Assembly: GCF_001552655.1 (NCBI RefSeq)
Contig: NZ_BCRP01000008.1
Coordinates: 62,001 to 126,000, forward strand
DNA length: 64,000 bases
Origin: Alicyclobacillus kakegawensis NBRC 103104
Lineage (GTDB): Bacteria > Bacillota > Bacilli > Alicyclobacillales > Alicyclobacillaceae
Direction of reading: 5' to 3'
Positions 16,247 to 24,534 of the stretch are shown here, one piece after another. Below the pieces are notes generated by a model that ran no database searches, had not been told where the DNA came from, and saw only the letters and a program-made list of their open reading frames with translations. Both the position numbers and the translations under genes were made by a program. Every line of letters starts with the position of its first letter. Positions within the stretch are counted from its first letter, which is position 1.

Positions 16247-17201
16247 GGATATGCTTGCGGGCTTTCTCCTCGCGCACAGCGATGTGGCACGGCAAAGTGA
16301 GTTAGATCCAAGAGCCATCGTGAGGCGAAATCTGCATCCGGACAAGGTGGGAATTGTTATTGGGGGAGGTTCTGGTCACGAGCCAGCTTTCATCGGTTAC
16401 CTGGGTGACGGGGGTGTAGATGGCGTTGCGGTGGGCAATATCTTCGCATCACCGTCCCCTTACCCAGTTTTGGCGGCTATTAAGGAGACGGATCAAGGTC
16501 AAGGCGTCTTGCTAATATATGGAAATTATTCTGGCGATTGCATGAATTTCTCGATGGCTGTTGAATTGGCGGAAATGGAAGGACATCAGCTTCGGGAAAT
16601 TGTCGTCCATGATGATGTAGCGTCCGCTCCTCGGGGGCACGAAGAAGAACGGCGTGGTATCGCTGGCGAGATCTTGATTTACAAGGTTGCCGGGGTCAAA
16701 GCCAAACAGGGCGCGACATTGGATGAGGTTTACCAAACGACAGAAAAAGCGAATCAGTGGATACGTTCGGTGGGTGTTGGTCTACATCCCGGATCGCTTC
16801 CACAGACGGGAAAGCCAAACTTTGAACTTGCTGACGATGAGATGGAGTTAGGTATGGGGGTTCATGGAGAGCCGGGTATTCAGAGGACAAAAATGGTATC
16901 CGCTCGTGAAGTAGCCCGGCAACTCGTGACGATGATTTGTGACGATTTCGATTACAGTGGGGCTGAGGTAGCGGTCATGCTCAATGGCCTGGGCGCCACG
17001 TCTTTACTTGAACTCTACATCGTGTATGCAGATGTCGTGAAGGAACTGCAGAAACGGCGAGTCAGGGTTTACAAATCTTTTCTCGGCGAGTACATCACTT
17101 CCCAAGAGATGGCTGGTTGCTCATTGACCGTGTTAAAACTCGATGACGAGCTCAAGCATCTGATTGATGTCCATAGCGACATGGCTTGTGCACACTTCTA
17201 G
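16206..17201 (+). CDS. DhaK-type kinase subunit (dihydroxyacetone/erythrulose kinase)
   Basis: A 331-residue DhaK protein. I choose the TTG start at 16206, giving MTKKLINHPDRVVEDMLAGF, because this is where the family begins and GGGAGG stands nine bases upstream inside the isomerase gene. The upstream ATG codons have no ribosome site. Key features are the GGGSGHEPAFIGY loop, GNYSGD and the conserved His of GMGVHGEPGI that binds the ketose covalently. A split kinase with the DhaL gene next door is ATP- or phosphotransfer-dependent. No DhaM or PTS protein is present here, so an ATP-dependent D-erythrulose kinase (DerK-like) is the better guess than a PTS-linked dihydroxyacetone kinase. Confidence 0.87.
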   Translation: MTKKLINHPDRVVEDMLAGFLLAHSDVARQSELDPRAIVRRNLHPDKVGIVIGGGSGHEPAFIGYLGDGGVDGVAVGNIFASPSPYPVLAAIKETDQGQGVLLIYGNYSGDCMNFSMAVELAEMEGHQLREIVVHDDVASAPRGHEEERRGIAGEILIYKVAGVKAKQGATLDEVYQTTEKANQWIRSVGVGLHPGSLPQTGKPNFELADDEMELGMGVHGEPGIQRTKMVSAREVARQLVTMICDDFDYSGAEVAVMLNGLGATSLLELYIVYADVVKELQKRRVRVYKSFLGEYITSQEMAGCSLTVLKLDDELKHLIDVHSDMACAHF

Positions 17202-17221
17202 ACAATGTGGAGGGCAGCCGG

Positions 17222-17926
17222 ATGGCGAATGTGACAAGTCTCTCGAGTCTATTTCGACGTGTGTCAGAGGAAGTCCAGCGCAACCGCGAGGCGTTATGCC
17301 AGCTTGACGGTGCGGTCGGTGACGGCGATCACGGTGTCAGTATGGATATTGGTTGGGCCGCGGTGAGAGATGTGCCCGTCGACGAGACCATGGATTGCGG
17401 CACGTATCTCATCAATTGTTCCAAGAGGTTCATCCAGGCAGTCGGCGCATCCATTGGACCGTTGTATGGGACTGCGTTTCTGCGCGCAGGAAAGTATGTC
17501 ATGGGGAAACACGAGTTGTCTAGCGACGACTGCTTGGAAATGTTTCGACTAGCCGTGGAAGGCATGCAAGAACGCGGCAAGGCGAAAATTGGCGATAAAA
17601 CCTTGATGGATACGCTTCTTCCCTGTCTCGAGACACTTTCGCAGAGTGTTGCGTCGCGACCATTGCCGGAGTCTTTGACACGGGCTCTGGAGGCCGCGCG
17701 TGCTGGCATGGAGTCTACGAAAGACCTTGTTGCCAAGGTTGGACGTTCAAAATTTTTAGGCGAGCGTTCTGCGGGGGTGGTTGATCCCGGTGCAGCCTCG
17801 GCGTACTTGGTTCTCAAGGCTATGTACGATTTTATCCTAAAACATATTGAAACTCCTGGTATGTCGTCAAACAAACCGTCTAACGTGAATGAAAACTGTG
17901 TCTGTGAAGGAGTGCGGACTTCATGA
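17222..17926 (+). CDS. DhaL-type kinase subunit
   Basis: A 234-residue nucleotide-binding partner of DhaK. LDGAVGDGDHG (29-38) carries the aspartates that bind Mg-ADP/ATP, GDKTLMD and FLGERSAGVVDPGA complete the phosphate site. A polar tail of about 20 residues after the last helix is unusual. ATG 17222 is chosen because the DhaL fold begins there. It lies 20 bp after dhaK, and its TGA overlaps the transaldolase ATG (ATGA at 17923-17926), so the whole block is one translationally coupled unit. Confidence 0.88.
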   Translation: MANVTSLSSLFRRVSEEVQRNREALCQLDGAVGDGDHGVSMDIGWAAVRDVPVDETMDCGTYLINCSKRFIQAVGASIGPLYGTAFLRAGKYVMGKHELSSDDCLEMFRLAVEGMQERGKAKIGDKTLMDTLLPCLETLSQSVASRPLPESLTRALEAARAGMESTKDLVAKVGRSKFLGERSAGVVDPGAASAYLVLKAMYDFILKHIETPGMSSNKPSNVNENCVCEGVRTS

Positions 17927-19002
17927 AGGGATTACATCGCCTTCGGGAGCTCGGGCAAAGCGTTTGGTTGGACAACATTGAAAGAGGAATGATAGCATCT
18001 GGACAATTGAAACAGCTTGTGGACTTGGGTGTCTCCGGGGTTACGTCAAATCCAAGCATCTTTGAGCGTGCCATCACACAATCGACAGTGTATAACACAG
18101 CCCTATTGGAAGGTGTCCTAGCAGGAAAAGGACGAGACGAACTGTACGATGAGCTCGTTGTCCATGATATTCGGGACGCGGCCGATATTCTTCGCCCTGT
18201 ATTCGAGCGTACTGAGGGTCAGGACGGGTTCGTCAGCGTCGAGGTGAGTCCGCTGCTGGCTTACGACGAGACGGCCACGGTGGAGGACGCGCTGCGTCTG
18301 TGGGATCTAGTCAACCGGCCGAATGTCATGATCAAAGTGCCTGCAACTGATGAAGGGATTCGAGCTACACGAACACTCATTTACCGAGGAATTCCTGTCA
18401 ACGTCACTTTGATCTTTGGAATCCAGCAGTATCGAAAAGTTATGGATGCGTATGTAACCGCTCTGGCCGATCGCCGGGCAGAAGGTCTTTCAGCCCCTGT
18501 GGCTTCCGTGGCCAGCTTCTTCTTGAGCCGATTGGACGACGCAGTGGATAAAGCAGTCAGTCGGCGCAATTTGGACCACTCTTTGTTGGGCAAGGCTGCC
18601 TTGGCCAACGCGAAAGTAGCCTATGCGATGTTTCATTCCACCTTTCTTTCGGGTGATCAAGAAGGAATGCAACGGATCCTTTGGGCATCCACTGGACCTA
18701 AAAATCCTGCCTATCCCTATCTCATGTATGTCCGTCCTCTCGTTGGAGAAGGAACAGTCAATACCATGCCACCGAGCATTTTGCATCTGTCCATGGAACA
18801 AGACTACTATGAACCTTCGACAGTAACCCAGAATCTTTCACAAGCCCACTCTATTCTTGAAGAGTTGCGTGCAATTGGAATTGATACTGAGTGCATCGCT
18901 CAGGAACTTCTAACATCAGGTCTAAAAACTTTTGAACAGTCGTACTTGCGCTTGTTGCAACATATTGAGGCGAAGGCGTTGCAACTGTCATGCACCGAGT
19001 GA
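17923..19002 (+). CDS. tal: Transaldolase
   Basis: A 359-residue transaldolase of the long bacterial type. VSGVTSNPSIFERAI is the conserved N-terminal barrel motif, EVSPLLAYDE follows, and the Schiff-base lysine is Lys138 in NVMIKVPAT, then GIPVNVTLIFG. It moves a dihydroxyacetone unit between sedoheptulose 7-phosphate/fructose 6-phosphate and erythrose 4-phosphate/glyceraldehyde 3-phosphate. Encoded at the end of a tetritol-type operon, it would dispose of erythrose 4-phosphate into the pentose phosphate pool. That is strong contextual support for a C4 rather than C3 or C5 substrate. It overlaps the DhaL gene by four bases. Confidence 0.92.
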   Translation: MKGLHRLRELGQSVWLDNIERGMIASGQLKQLVDLGVSGVTSNPSIFERAITQSTVYNTALLEGVLAGKGRDELYDELVVHDIRDAADILRPVFERTEGQDGFVSVEVSPLLAYDETATVEDALRLWDLVNRPNVMIKVPATDEGIRATRTLIYRGIPVNVTLIFGIQQYRKVMDAYVTALADRRAEGLSAPVASVASFFLSRLDDAVDKAVSRRNLDHSLLGKAALANAKVAYAMFHSTFLSGDQEGMQRILWASTGPKNPAYPYLMYVRPLVGEGTVNTMPPSILHLSMEQDYYEPSTVTQNLSQAHSILEELRAIGIDTECIAQELLTSGLKTFEQSYLRLLQHIEAKALQLSCTE

Positions 19003-19061
19003 TTCCGGATTGAGAAGATGATAGCACCAATGCTGAGAAGCAGTTGATAGTCCCCATCGAT

Positions 19062-19090
19062 GTGGCTCCCGAGACCTGGGGAGCCGCACC
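19062..19090 (+). terminator. Hairpin between transaldolase and permease genes
   Basis: GGCTCCC (19064-19070) pairs with GGGAGCC (19078-19084), extended by GTG/CAC with a bulge. It is followed by an A-rich rather than T-rich stretch. It may attenuate rather than fully end transcription, leaving less permease than enzyme message. Confidence 0.4.
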
Positions 19091-19243
19091 GAACCGGGAG
19101 AGGATCAAAAAAGCACATAAAATATTCGTTGCGCAGGAATGAAAACGCATACGCCAGTTTTGATTCCATATTACAAGATATACCTATATTATATAAAAAT
19201 TGGTTTCAAAAGTGGAACATTATTTCGGAAGGAGAGAAATTTA

Positions 19244-20530
19244 ATGCGAACAGTTGGCGAAACCAAACAGGTGTTTGGAATGCCAGTCAGCTTGGCGTGG
19301 GGATTTCTTGCCGTCTTTTTATTCATGGTCGGTGACGGAGTAGAGCAGGCATTTCTGTCAAAATATATTGTGCAGCTAGGTTTCTCGGTTGACCAAGCTG
19401 CACTGGTGTTTAGTGTATACGGCATTGTGATTGCCGTCGCGTCATGGTTTTCTGGTGTGTTGGTCGAGCTTTGGGGACCTAGGATAACCATGCTGGTGGG
19501 GTTTCTGGTCTGGGTCTTGTTTGATGTTGGCTTTCTCGTACTTGGTCTTGAGTCGAGAAATTATCCCATGATGCTTGTGATGTACGGACTTCGCGGATTC
19601 GGATTTCCTTTATTTTCGTTCTCGTTCATCGTTTGGATATCCTACGTTTCGGATAAGGGAAGCCTCGGGGCGGCAATGGGGTGGTTCTGGTTTGCATTCG
19701 CGGGAGGACTGGGATTCATCGGTGCATACTATCCTAGCTTTACCATTCCCTTTCTGGGGTACATGGGAACTCTATGGAGCGCATTGGCATGGATAGTGGT
19801 CGGAGGACTGTTGGCCATCTTCCTCATTGGAGACCGGTCTACCACACAATCAAGAGCAAATCGAGATGGTGAGGCGGGGGGCCATGCTTTGCGCGATTTG
19901 TTGGGCGGCATCACGATTCTCGGCAAGAATCCGAAAGTTGCCGTCGGTGGTGTAGTCCGTACTATCAACACATCGGCGCAATATGGGTTCGTCGTCATTC
20001 TACCGATTTTCTTCACGAATTCTTTACACTTCACTACTTCCCAGTGGCTGCAGATCTGGGGGGATATGTCCATCACAAACATGATCTTCAACTTCATATG
20101 GGGCGCTGTCGGGGACAAACTGGGTTGGCGACGAGTTGTACAATGGTTCGGCTGCATTGGCTGCGCCGCGACCTCCCTTCTATTTTATTACGGTCCTCTG
20201 CATGCGGGGCATAATTATGGAATGGCGGTGTTGGTGTCCTGTCTCTTCGGGATTACTTTGGCGGCGTTTGTGCCGTTGTCTGCCATCATGCCTTCTCTAG
20301 AGCCAGAAAATAAAGGCTTTGCCATGTCGATACTCAACCTTGGTGCTGGCTTGAGCACGTTCGTGGGTCCGGCAGTAGTCGGTCTGTTAAACAATCGAGT
20401 TGGAGTGGCGGGGATTGCATGGGCGTTCGCTATTCTCTATATCGTGAGTGCCATTCTCTCACGCTTCCTTGAAGTGCGTACGGATCATCCGATTGCAAAA
20501 GGAGTGGGAAATGCCCAGGAGACTGTTTGA
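19244..20530 (+). CDS. MFS transporter, polyol permease (RbtT/DalT) family
   Basis: A 428-residue membrane protein with about 12 helices. The opening VFGMPVSLAWGFLAVFLFMVGDGVEQAFLSKY (quoted by its keys GMP, WGF, GDG, LSKY), followed by LRGFGFPLFSFSFIVW and YYPSFTIPFLGYMGTLW, matches the ribitol/D-arabinitol permeases of enteric bacteria. ATG 19244 has a CGGAAGGAGAG site. It lies 241 bp after transaldolase on the same strand. It is the import step of the polyol operon. Substrate by family: a linear sugar alcohol; by context: a tetritol. Confidence 0.87.
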   Translation: MRTVGETKQVFGMPVSLAWGFLAVFLFMVGDGVEQAFLSKYIVQLGFSVDQAALVFSVYGIVIAVASWFSGVLVELWGPRITMLVGFLVWVLFDVGFLVLGLESRNYPMMLVMYGLRGFGFPLFSFSFIVWISYVSDKGSLGAAMGWFWFAFAGGLGFIGAYYPSFTIPFLGYMGTLWSALAWIVVGGLLAIFLIGDRSTTQSRANRDGEAGGHALRDLLGGITILGKNPKVAVGGVVRTINTSAQYGFVVILPIFFTNSLHFTTSQWLQIWGDMSITNMIFNFIWGAVGDKLGWRRVVQWFGCIGCAATSLLFYYGPLHAGHNYGMAVLVSCLFGITLAAFVPLSAIMPSLEPENKGFAMSILNLGAGLSTFVGPAVVGLLNNRVGVAGIAWAFAILYIVSAILSRFLEVRTDHPIAKGVGNAQETV

Positions 20531-20558
20531 TCCCCTCTTCATGAACGAGCACCCCACA

Positions 20559-20591
20559 CACAAACCCCGAGTATTGAGCTTGGGGTTTGTG
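20559..20591 (+). terminator. Terminator hairpin after the permease gene
   Basis: CACAAACCCC (20559-20568) and GGGGTTTGTG (20582-20591) form a perfect 10-bp stem, 28 bp past the stop codon. There is no long T tract. Confidence 0.65.
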
Positions 20592-20783
20592 CCTTCACCC
20601 AGCTGCTATGCTCTCTTGCCGTCGATTTCATACCAGATGCACCAATGACAGTGACCCTCATGATACAAACTCGCCGTTACAGCCGGGCGGCAGACCATAT
20701 GGATATTTATTCCTTTCGGCGCGGGGCGGTTCTACGTACACTAGGGACAAGGGGGGTAGCCTGAAAAGGAGGTTCGGAAAATC

Positions 20784-22340
20784 ATGATGATTCGTAGAGT
20801 CCTGTACCCAACCGGTATGGTGGTTCCGAACGGTGGACAAGGCTTTTACCCAGAGGACATCAGGCGGCTGTACAACATTCCGGACAGCTTGGATGGTCAG
20901 GGCCAGACCATTGGGATCCTGGAGTTCTCCAACGGCTACAACCTGCGTGACGCCCAGCAGTTTTGGCGCCTGCACGGCATTTCCGCCCCCCAGGTCGCGT
21001 TTGTTTCCGCCGATGGCACACCCAACGACGGAGGACGGAGCCCCGATGATGAAGAGGCAACGCTGGACCTGCAATGGGCGGGGGCCATCGCCCCGGGTGC
21101 CCGCATCCTTGTGTATGAGGCGGATGCGGGCAACACGTATGACGATTTTGCCAAGGCCATGACGCGCACCTTGCAATACATTCTCAACGACAAGCAGCAT
21201 CAGCCGTCCGTTCTGTCGATCTCATACGGTGACGGCGAGATTTCCTTCAATGCGGACGACATCCGGCAGTGGGCTGATCTTATCGCGCAATTGGATGCAC
21301 AAGGGGTCACGGTGTGCATCGCGTCGGGCGATCAGGGCGCGTACGGTCTTCATGACACGAGTGGCCCCAAGACACGCCACGCGGATGCGCCGGCCAGCGT
21401 GCCCATGGCAATAGCCGTCGGAGGGACGTCCCTGCAGCCGGACGGATCGGAAAGTGCGTGGACATACAACGGACCCGACAATGGCGGGGCGAGTGGCGGC
21501 GGATTCAGTTCCGTGTTCGCGAAGCCGGATTACCAAAGTGGCATCTCCGGCAGTGGTCGCGGGATTCCCGACATTGCCTGCAATGCCGATCCGGCGACCG
21601 GCTATCAAATCGTCTTTCAGGGGCAGACGGTGGTGGTGGGCGGGACGTCTGTGTCCTGCCCGGTGTTCGCGGCGGTGTTGGCCTTGGCCAACCAAGCGCG
21701 TGAACAGCAGGGGCTGCCGCCGCTGTCCGGATTGGCCGATATCCTTTACGAGGACGCGTCAAAGATCGGGTATCGCGACATCATCGCGGGCAACAACTCG
21801 TTCAACGGGGTCGAAGGGTACGACGCTGTTGCCGGGTGGGATGCGTGCACCGGGTTTGGATCGTTTGATGCGGCCAAACTCATCTCGTATTTGGCCAGTG
21901 TGCCCGCAAGAGCGCAGGTGCAACCGCCGCAGCCGACTCCGATACCTGTGCGCGGGATGGAGGGTGCGTTATCACCGCACCATCCCCGCGAGTTCATCGT
22001 GCGCGTTCAGGCGGTCATACAGCGGGTCGAGCCCGATGTTCAACGGGACGGCGCTTACCACCATCACCTCCTGTTGGACGGCATTCAGGTTCTGAAGGTG
22101 TGGAACGGTACGCAGTGGGATGTGGACGATGCCGCGTTTGCGGCGATCCGCTATGGCGATGAACTGGGGCTGTCGGGCCCCATTCCCAATTTGGAACCGG
22201 GTCAGACCATTGAGCTGCAAGGCCGGTACATTCCACGGAATGAAGCGTACCCGAGCGCCGGCAATCCGGGTGACGCGGTCATCGACGAGACGCACCACCC
22301 GTTTGGCTTTGTCGTGTATCAGGGACAGTTGTATCGCTGA
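20784..22340 (+). CDS. Sedolisin (S53, kumamolisin-like) peptidase lacking a prodomain
   Basis: A 518-residue serine-carboxyl peptidase. By comparison with kumamolisin the catalytic triad is Glu91, Asp95 (EEATLDLQWAGA) and Ser289 (VVGGTSVSCP), with the oxyanion Asp183 (IASGDQGAYG). The calcium site residues (RDII at about 332 and AGWDACTGFGS) are present. Sedolisins are acid proteases normally made with a signal peptide and a prodomain of about 190 residues. Here the protein begins almost directly at the mature catalytic domain (FYPEDIRRLYNIP at about 21), with no signal peptide. After about residue 380 there is an extra C-terminal region of about 130 residues with a Pro-rich linker. ATG 20784 has AAAGGAGG upstream. 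It may be cytoplasmic or exported by another route. Confidence 0.88.
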   Translation: MMIRRVLYPTGMVVPNGGQGFYPEDIRRLYNIPDSLDGQGQTIGILEFSNGYNLRDAQQFWRLHGISAPQVAFVSADGTPNDGGRSPDDEEATLDLQWAGAIAPGARILVYEADAGNTYDDFAKAMTRTLQYILNDKQHQPSVLSISYGDGEISFNADDIRQWADLIAQLDAQGVTVCIASGDQGAYGLHDTSGPKTRHADAPASVPMAIAVGGTSLQPDGSESAWTYNGPDNGGASGGGFSSVFAKPDYQSGISGSGRGIPDIACNADPATGYQIVFQGQTVVVGGTSVSCPVFAAVLALANQAREQQGLPPLSGLADILYEDASKIGYRDIIAGNNSFNGVEGYDAVAGWDACTGFGSFDAAKLISYLASVPARAQVQPPQPTPIPVRGMEGALSPHHPREFIVRVQAVIQRVEPDVQRDGAYHHHLLLDGIQVLKVWNGTQWDVDDAAFAAIRYGDELGLSGPIPNLEPGQTIELQGRYIPRNEAYPSAGNPGDAVIDETHHPFGFVVYQGQLYR

Positions 22341-22384
22341 CTTGATCCGTTCGTCTCCGTATGGGGAACTAAAGGTCGCCGTGC

Positions 22385-22435
22385 AGGGATGCCAGCGCGA
22401 GTGGAGGATTTTTCCTGCGCTTGCATGGCATCCCT
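22385..22435. terminator. Bidirectional terminator hairpin
   Basis: AGGGATGCCA (22385-22394) and TGGCATCCCT (22426-22435) pair perfectly, with an inner GGA-TTTTT-TCC stem. It lies between convergent genes ending at 22340 and 22493. Confidence 0.75.
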
Positions 22436-22492
22436 AGCTGCGTACGGTGATCTCCAATGCCGCGAAGACTATGCCGAGCTGTTCAACCGGTC

Positions 22493-23434
22493 TCAGTGGT
22501 GCAGGGTGATCCCCCGATACAACTTTTGTTCCATCCAGGCAAACGGCCGCGTGCGGGCAACCGTGAACAATGCCAGCGAGACCCAGATGAGAATGAACGC
22601 CATCAGGTCCTGCTGGTTGAACGGTTCATGGTACAGGAGTGTCCCGAGGATGAGCATGATGGTCGGAGCGATGTACTGCAAGAACCCCACAAGCGACAGA
22701 GGGATGCGATTGGCCCCACCCGCGAACAGGAGCAACGGCACCGCCGTTACGGCGCCTGATACCAACAGAAGCCACGTAAGACGCGCGTCGTGGAGCGGTA
22801 ACGCATGCCCGCCGACGGTGTAAAAACAGGCCAGGAAGATTACGGCCACGGGGGTCATGATGGACGTTTCAATGGCCAGACCGGTCATGGCTCCAAGGTG
22901 CACTGTCTTCTTGAACAGGCCGTAGACCCCGAAGGATACGGCGAGCACCAGCGAGACCCACGGAAAGGTTCCCGTGTGCAAGGTCAACAGCAGAACGCCC
23001 AAAAAGGCCACCAGCACAGAGACAATTTGCCACATGGACAGCTTCTCTTTGAGAAATATCACGCCCAGCAATACACTGACGAGTGGGTTGATATAATACC
23101 CCAGACTGGACTCAATCACATGTCCGTGGTTGACTGCCCAGATGAATGTGTACCAATTCACCGTAATCAGCACAGATGCGCCGACGATGAGCAGCGCCTT
23201 CCGCGGCATGGCTATCAATTGCCGCACGTCGGCGGTTAGATTTGTGAGGCTGCGCGTCACCAACAACAGTAGCATCATGAAGACGAAAGACCAGAGAATG
23301 CGGTGGGCCAGGATCTCCTCCGGCGTGGCACCCGACAACCATTTCCAATAGATGGGTAGGATTCCCCAAAGCAGGTAGGCGCTTAGCGCCGATGCGGCTC
23401 CGATGACCTGATCATTCGGCTTCGTAGTCGTCAC
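22493..23434 (-). CDS. rarD: RarD protein, EamA/DMT superfamily transporter
   Basis: A 313-residue protein with ten predicted membrane helices in two EamA repeats. RarD signatures are LLWGILPIYWKWL, AHRILWSF, NWYTFIWAVNHGHVIESSLGYYINPL and GFLQYIAPTIMLILG. Family members export small metabolites; E. coli RarD is called a chloramphenicol-sensitive protein without a proven substrate. Start GTG 23434 with GGGAGAGG upstream on the minus strand. It stands alone, and its neighbours give no hint of the substrate. Confidence 0.9.
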   Translation of the reverse strand: MTTTKPNDQVIGAASALSAYLLWGILPIYWKWLSGATPEEILAHRILWSFVFMMLLLLVTRSLTNLTADVRQLIAMPRKALLIVGASVLITVNWYTFIWAVNHGHVIESSLGYYINPLVSVLLGVIFLKEKLSMWQIVSVLVAFLGVLLLTLHTGTFPWVSLVLAVSFGVYGLFKKTVHLGAMTGLAIETSIMTPVAVIFLACFYTVGGHALPLHDARLTWLLLVSGAVTAVPLLLFAGGANRIPLSLVGFLQYIAPTIMLILGTLLYHEPFNQQDLMAFILIWVSLALFTVARTRPFAWMEQKLYRGITLHH

Positions 23435-23565
23435 GCCTCTCCCTCCTCTGTGTACGGCCGCACCACACGCGACCTGGCGCTCTGTGGAAGATCACACAGA
23501 CCCCATTATTGTAGAGAGCCGCGCCGGCAGCTTCAAGGGGGCGGATGGGAACGCCTATCCCCCTC

Positions 23566-24396
23566 TCAGCCCAGGTAGTGTCGCCGGTACTGTTCCGGCG
23601 TGAGTCCTTCGTAGCGGCGAAAGGTGGAAATAAAGTGGCTCGCGTCATAGAAGCCGACGCGTCCAGCAATCTGTTGAATGGAGGCGTCTGTGGTGGACAA
23701 CAGCAACTCTTTCGATTTTACAATTCGCAGCTGCAGCACGTATTGGTACGCACTCACGCCAAACACGTGCTTGAACAGTGTGTTGATGCGCTGCGGACTC
23801 ATACCCAGCAATTGGGACATCCAAGAGAGTCCAATGTCGGGGTTCGCGTATTCTGTCTCCAACGCAATCAAAACCGGCATCAGTTTCTGATGCCACTTGG
23901 AGAACGGGGACTGTCCGCTAGTCCACGCGTACTTGCGCAGGTGAATCAAGAACGCGTAGACCTCCACGCTGCCTGTTAGGCCGGCAAAATCGTAGCCGGG
24001 TTGGCAGTTTGTGTCAAAGTGTTCGTGGATGGATGCCAGCGGCGAGTCGGGCTCCCAGCTCAACAGTATGCCGGTTGGCACTCCGATAGTCGAGACTATG
24101 GCGTGGGACAACGCGCCGTCGAAGGTGAGAAACCAGGTGCTCCAGTTGGGGGTCACCGCTTGATAACTGTGCGGTGTGCCGGGACCAAGGAGAATCCCTC
24201 TGTTTGCGGGCATGCGAACAGTCTTGCCGCAAAGTGTAAATTCTCCAACTCCCTCAATCGTGTGCAGCCAGTGGTAACAGAAGAAGCCGTGTTCGCGAAC
24301 GACCGATTCTTGATGAGGTCGAATTCCTACCGATTGAATGTGCAGCGGGAGACGTTGCTCCCATTCAGAGGTTACCAGGTGATTTCGATCACCCAT
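23566..24396 (-). CDS. AraC-family transcriptional regulator
   Basis: A 276-residue regulator. The N-terminal cupin-like arm is LHTIEGVGEFTL with the PGTPHSYQA motif of sugar-responsive AraC proteins. The C-terminal pair of helix-turn-helix units includes LSWMSQLLGMSPQRINTLFKHVFG and IQQIAGRVGFYDASHFISTFRRYEGLTPEQYRR. I choose ATG 24396 (MGDRNHLV) because GGAGAGG sits six bases upstream; ATG 24420 is in frame but has no site. It is divergent from the isomerase gene at 24535, so it presumably activates the isomerase/dehydrogenase pair in response to a sugar or cyclitol. Confidence 0.9.
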   Translation of the reverse strand: MGDRNHLVTSEWEQRLPLHIQSVGIRPHQESVVREHGFFCYHWLHTIEGVGEFTLCGKTVRMPANRGILLGPGTPHSYQAVTPNWSTWFLTFDGALSHAIVSTIGVPTGILLSWEPDSPLASIHEHFDTNCQPGYDFAGLTGSVEVYAFLIHLRKYAWTSGQSPFSKWHQKLMPVLIALETEYANPDIGLSWMSQLLGMSPQRINTLFKHVFGVSAYQYVLQLRIVKSKELLLSTTDASIQQIAGRVGFYDASHFISTFRRYEGLTPEQYRRHYLG

Positions 24397-24534
24397 TTGT
24401 AAACCTCTCCGCCCTTTCATTTTTTCCTATGTCGGACAGTTTATTTTATATTCTAAGTGAATCCGCTTTCATATACAATAGCCGTGACCCACCAGGCAGG
24501 TTCTGTGGGTCTTTGCCCATAAGGAGGTGCGCCG
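24397..24534. promoter_or_regulatory. Divergent promoter region between AraC gene and sugar operon
   Basis: An AT-rich 138-bp spacer. For the rightward operon a -10 TACAAT at 24474-24479 with TTCTAA 17 bp upstream is a weak-35 promoter, as expected for an activator-dependent gene. AAGGAGG at about 24521 serves the isomerase ATG. Confidence 0.4.

Noticed and set aside
16206-17926. DhaK/DhaL as a PTS-dependent dihydroxyacetone kinase
   Set aside because: No DhaM, HPr or EI gene is nearby and all neighbouring genes fit C4 polyol metabolism, so ATP-dependent erythrulose kinase is preferred, though not proven.
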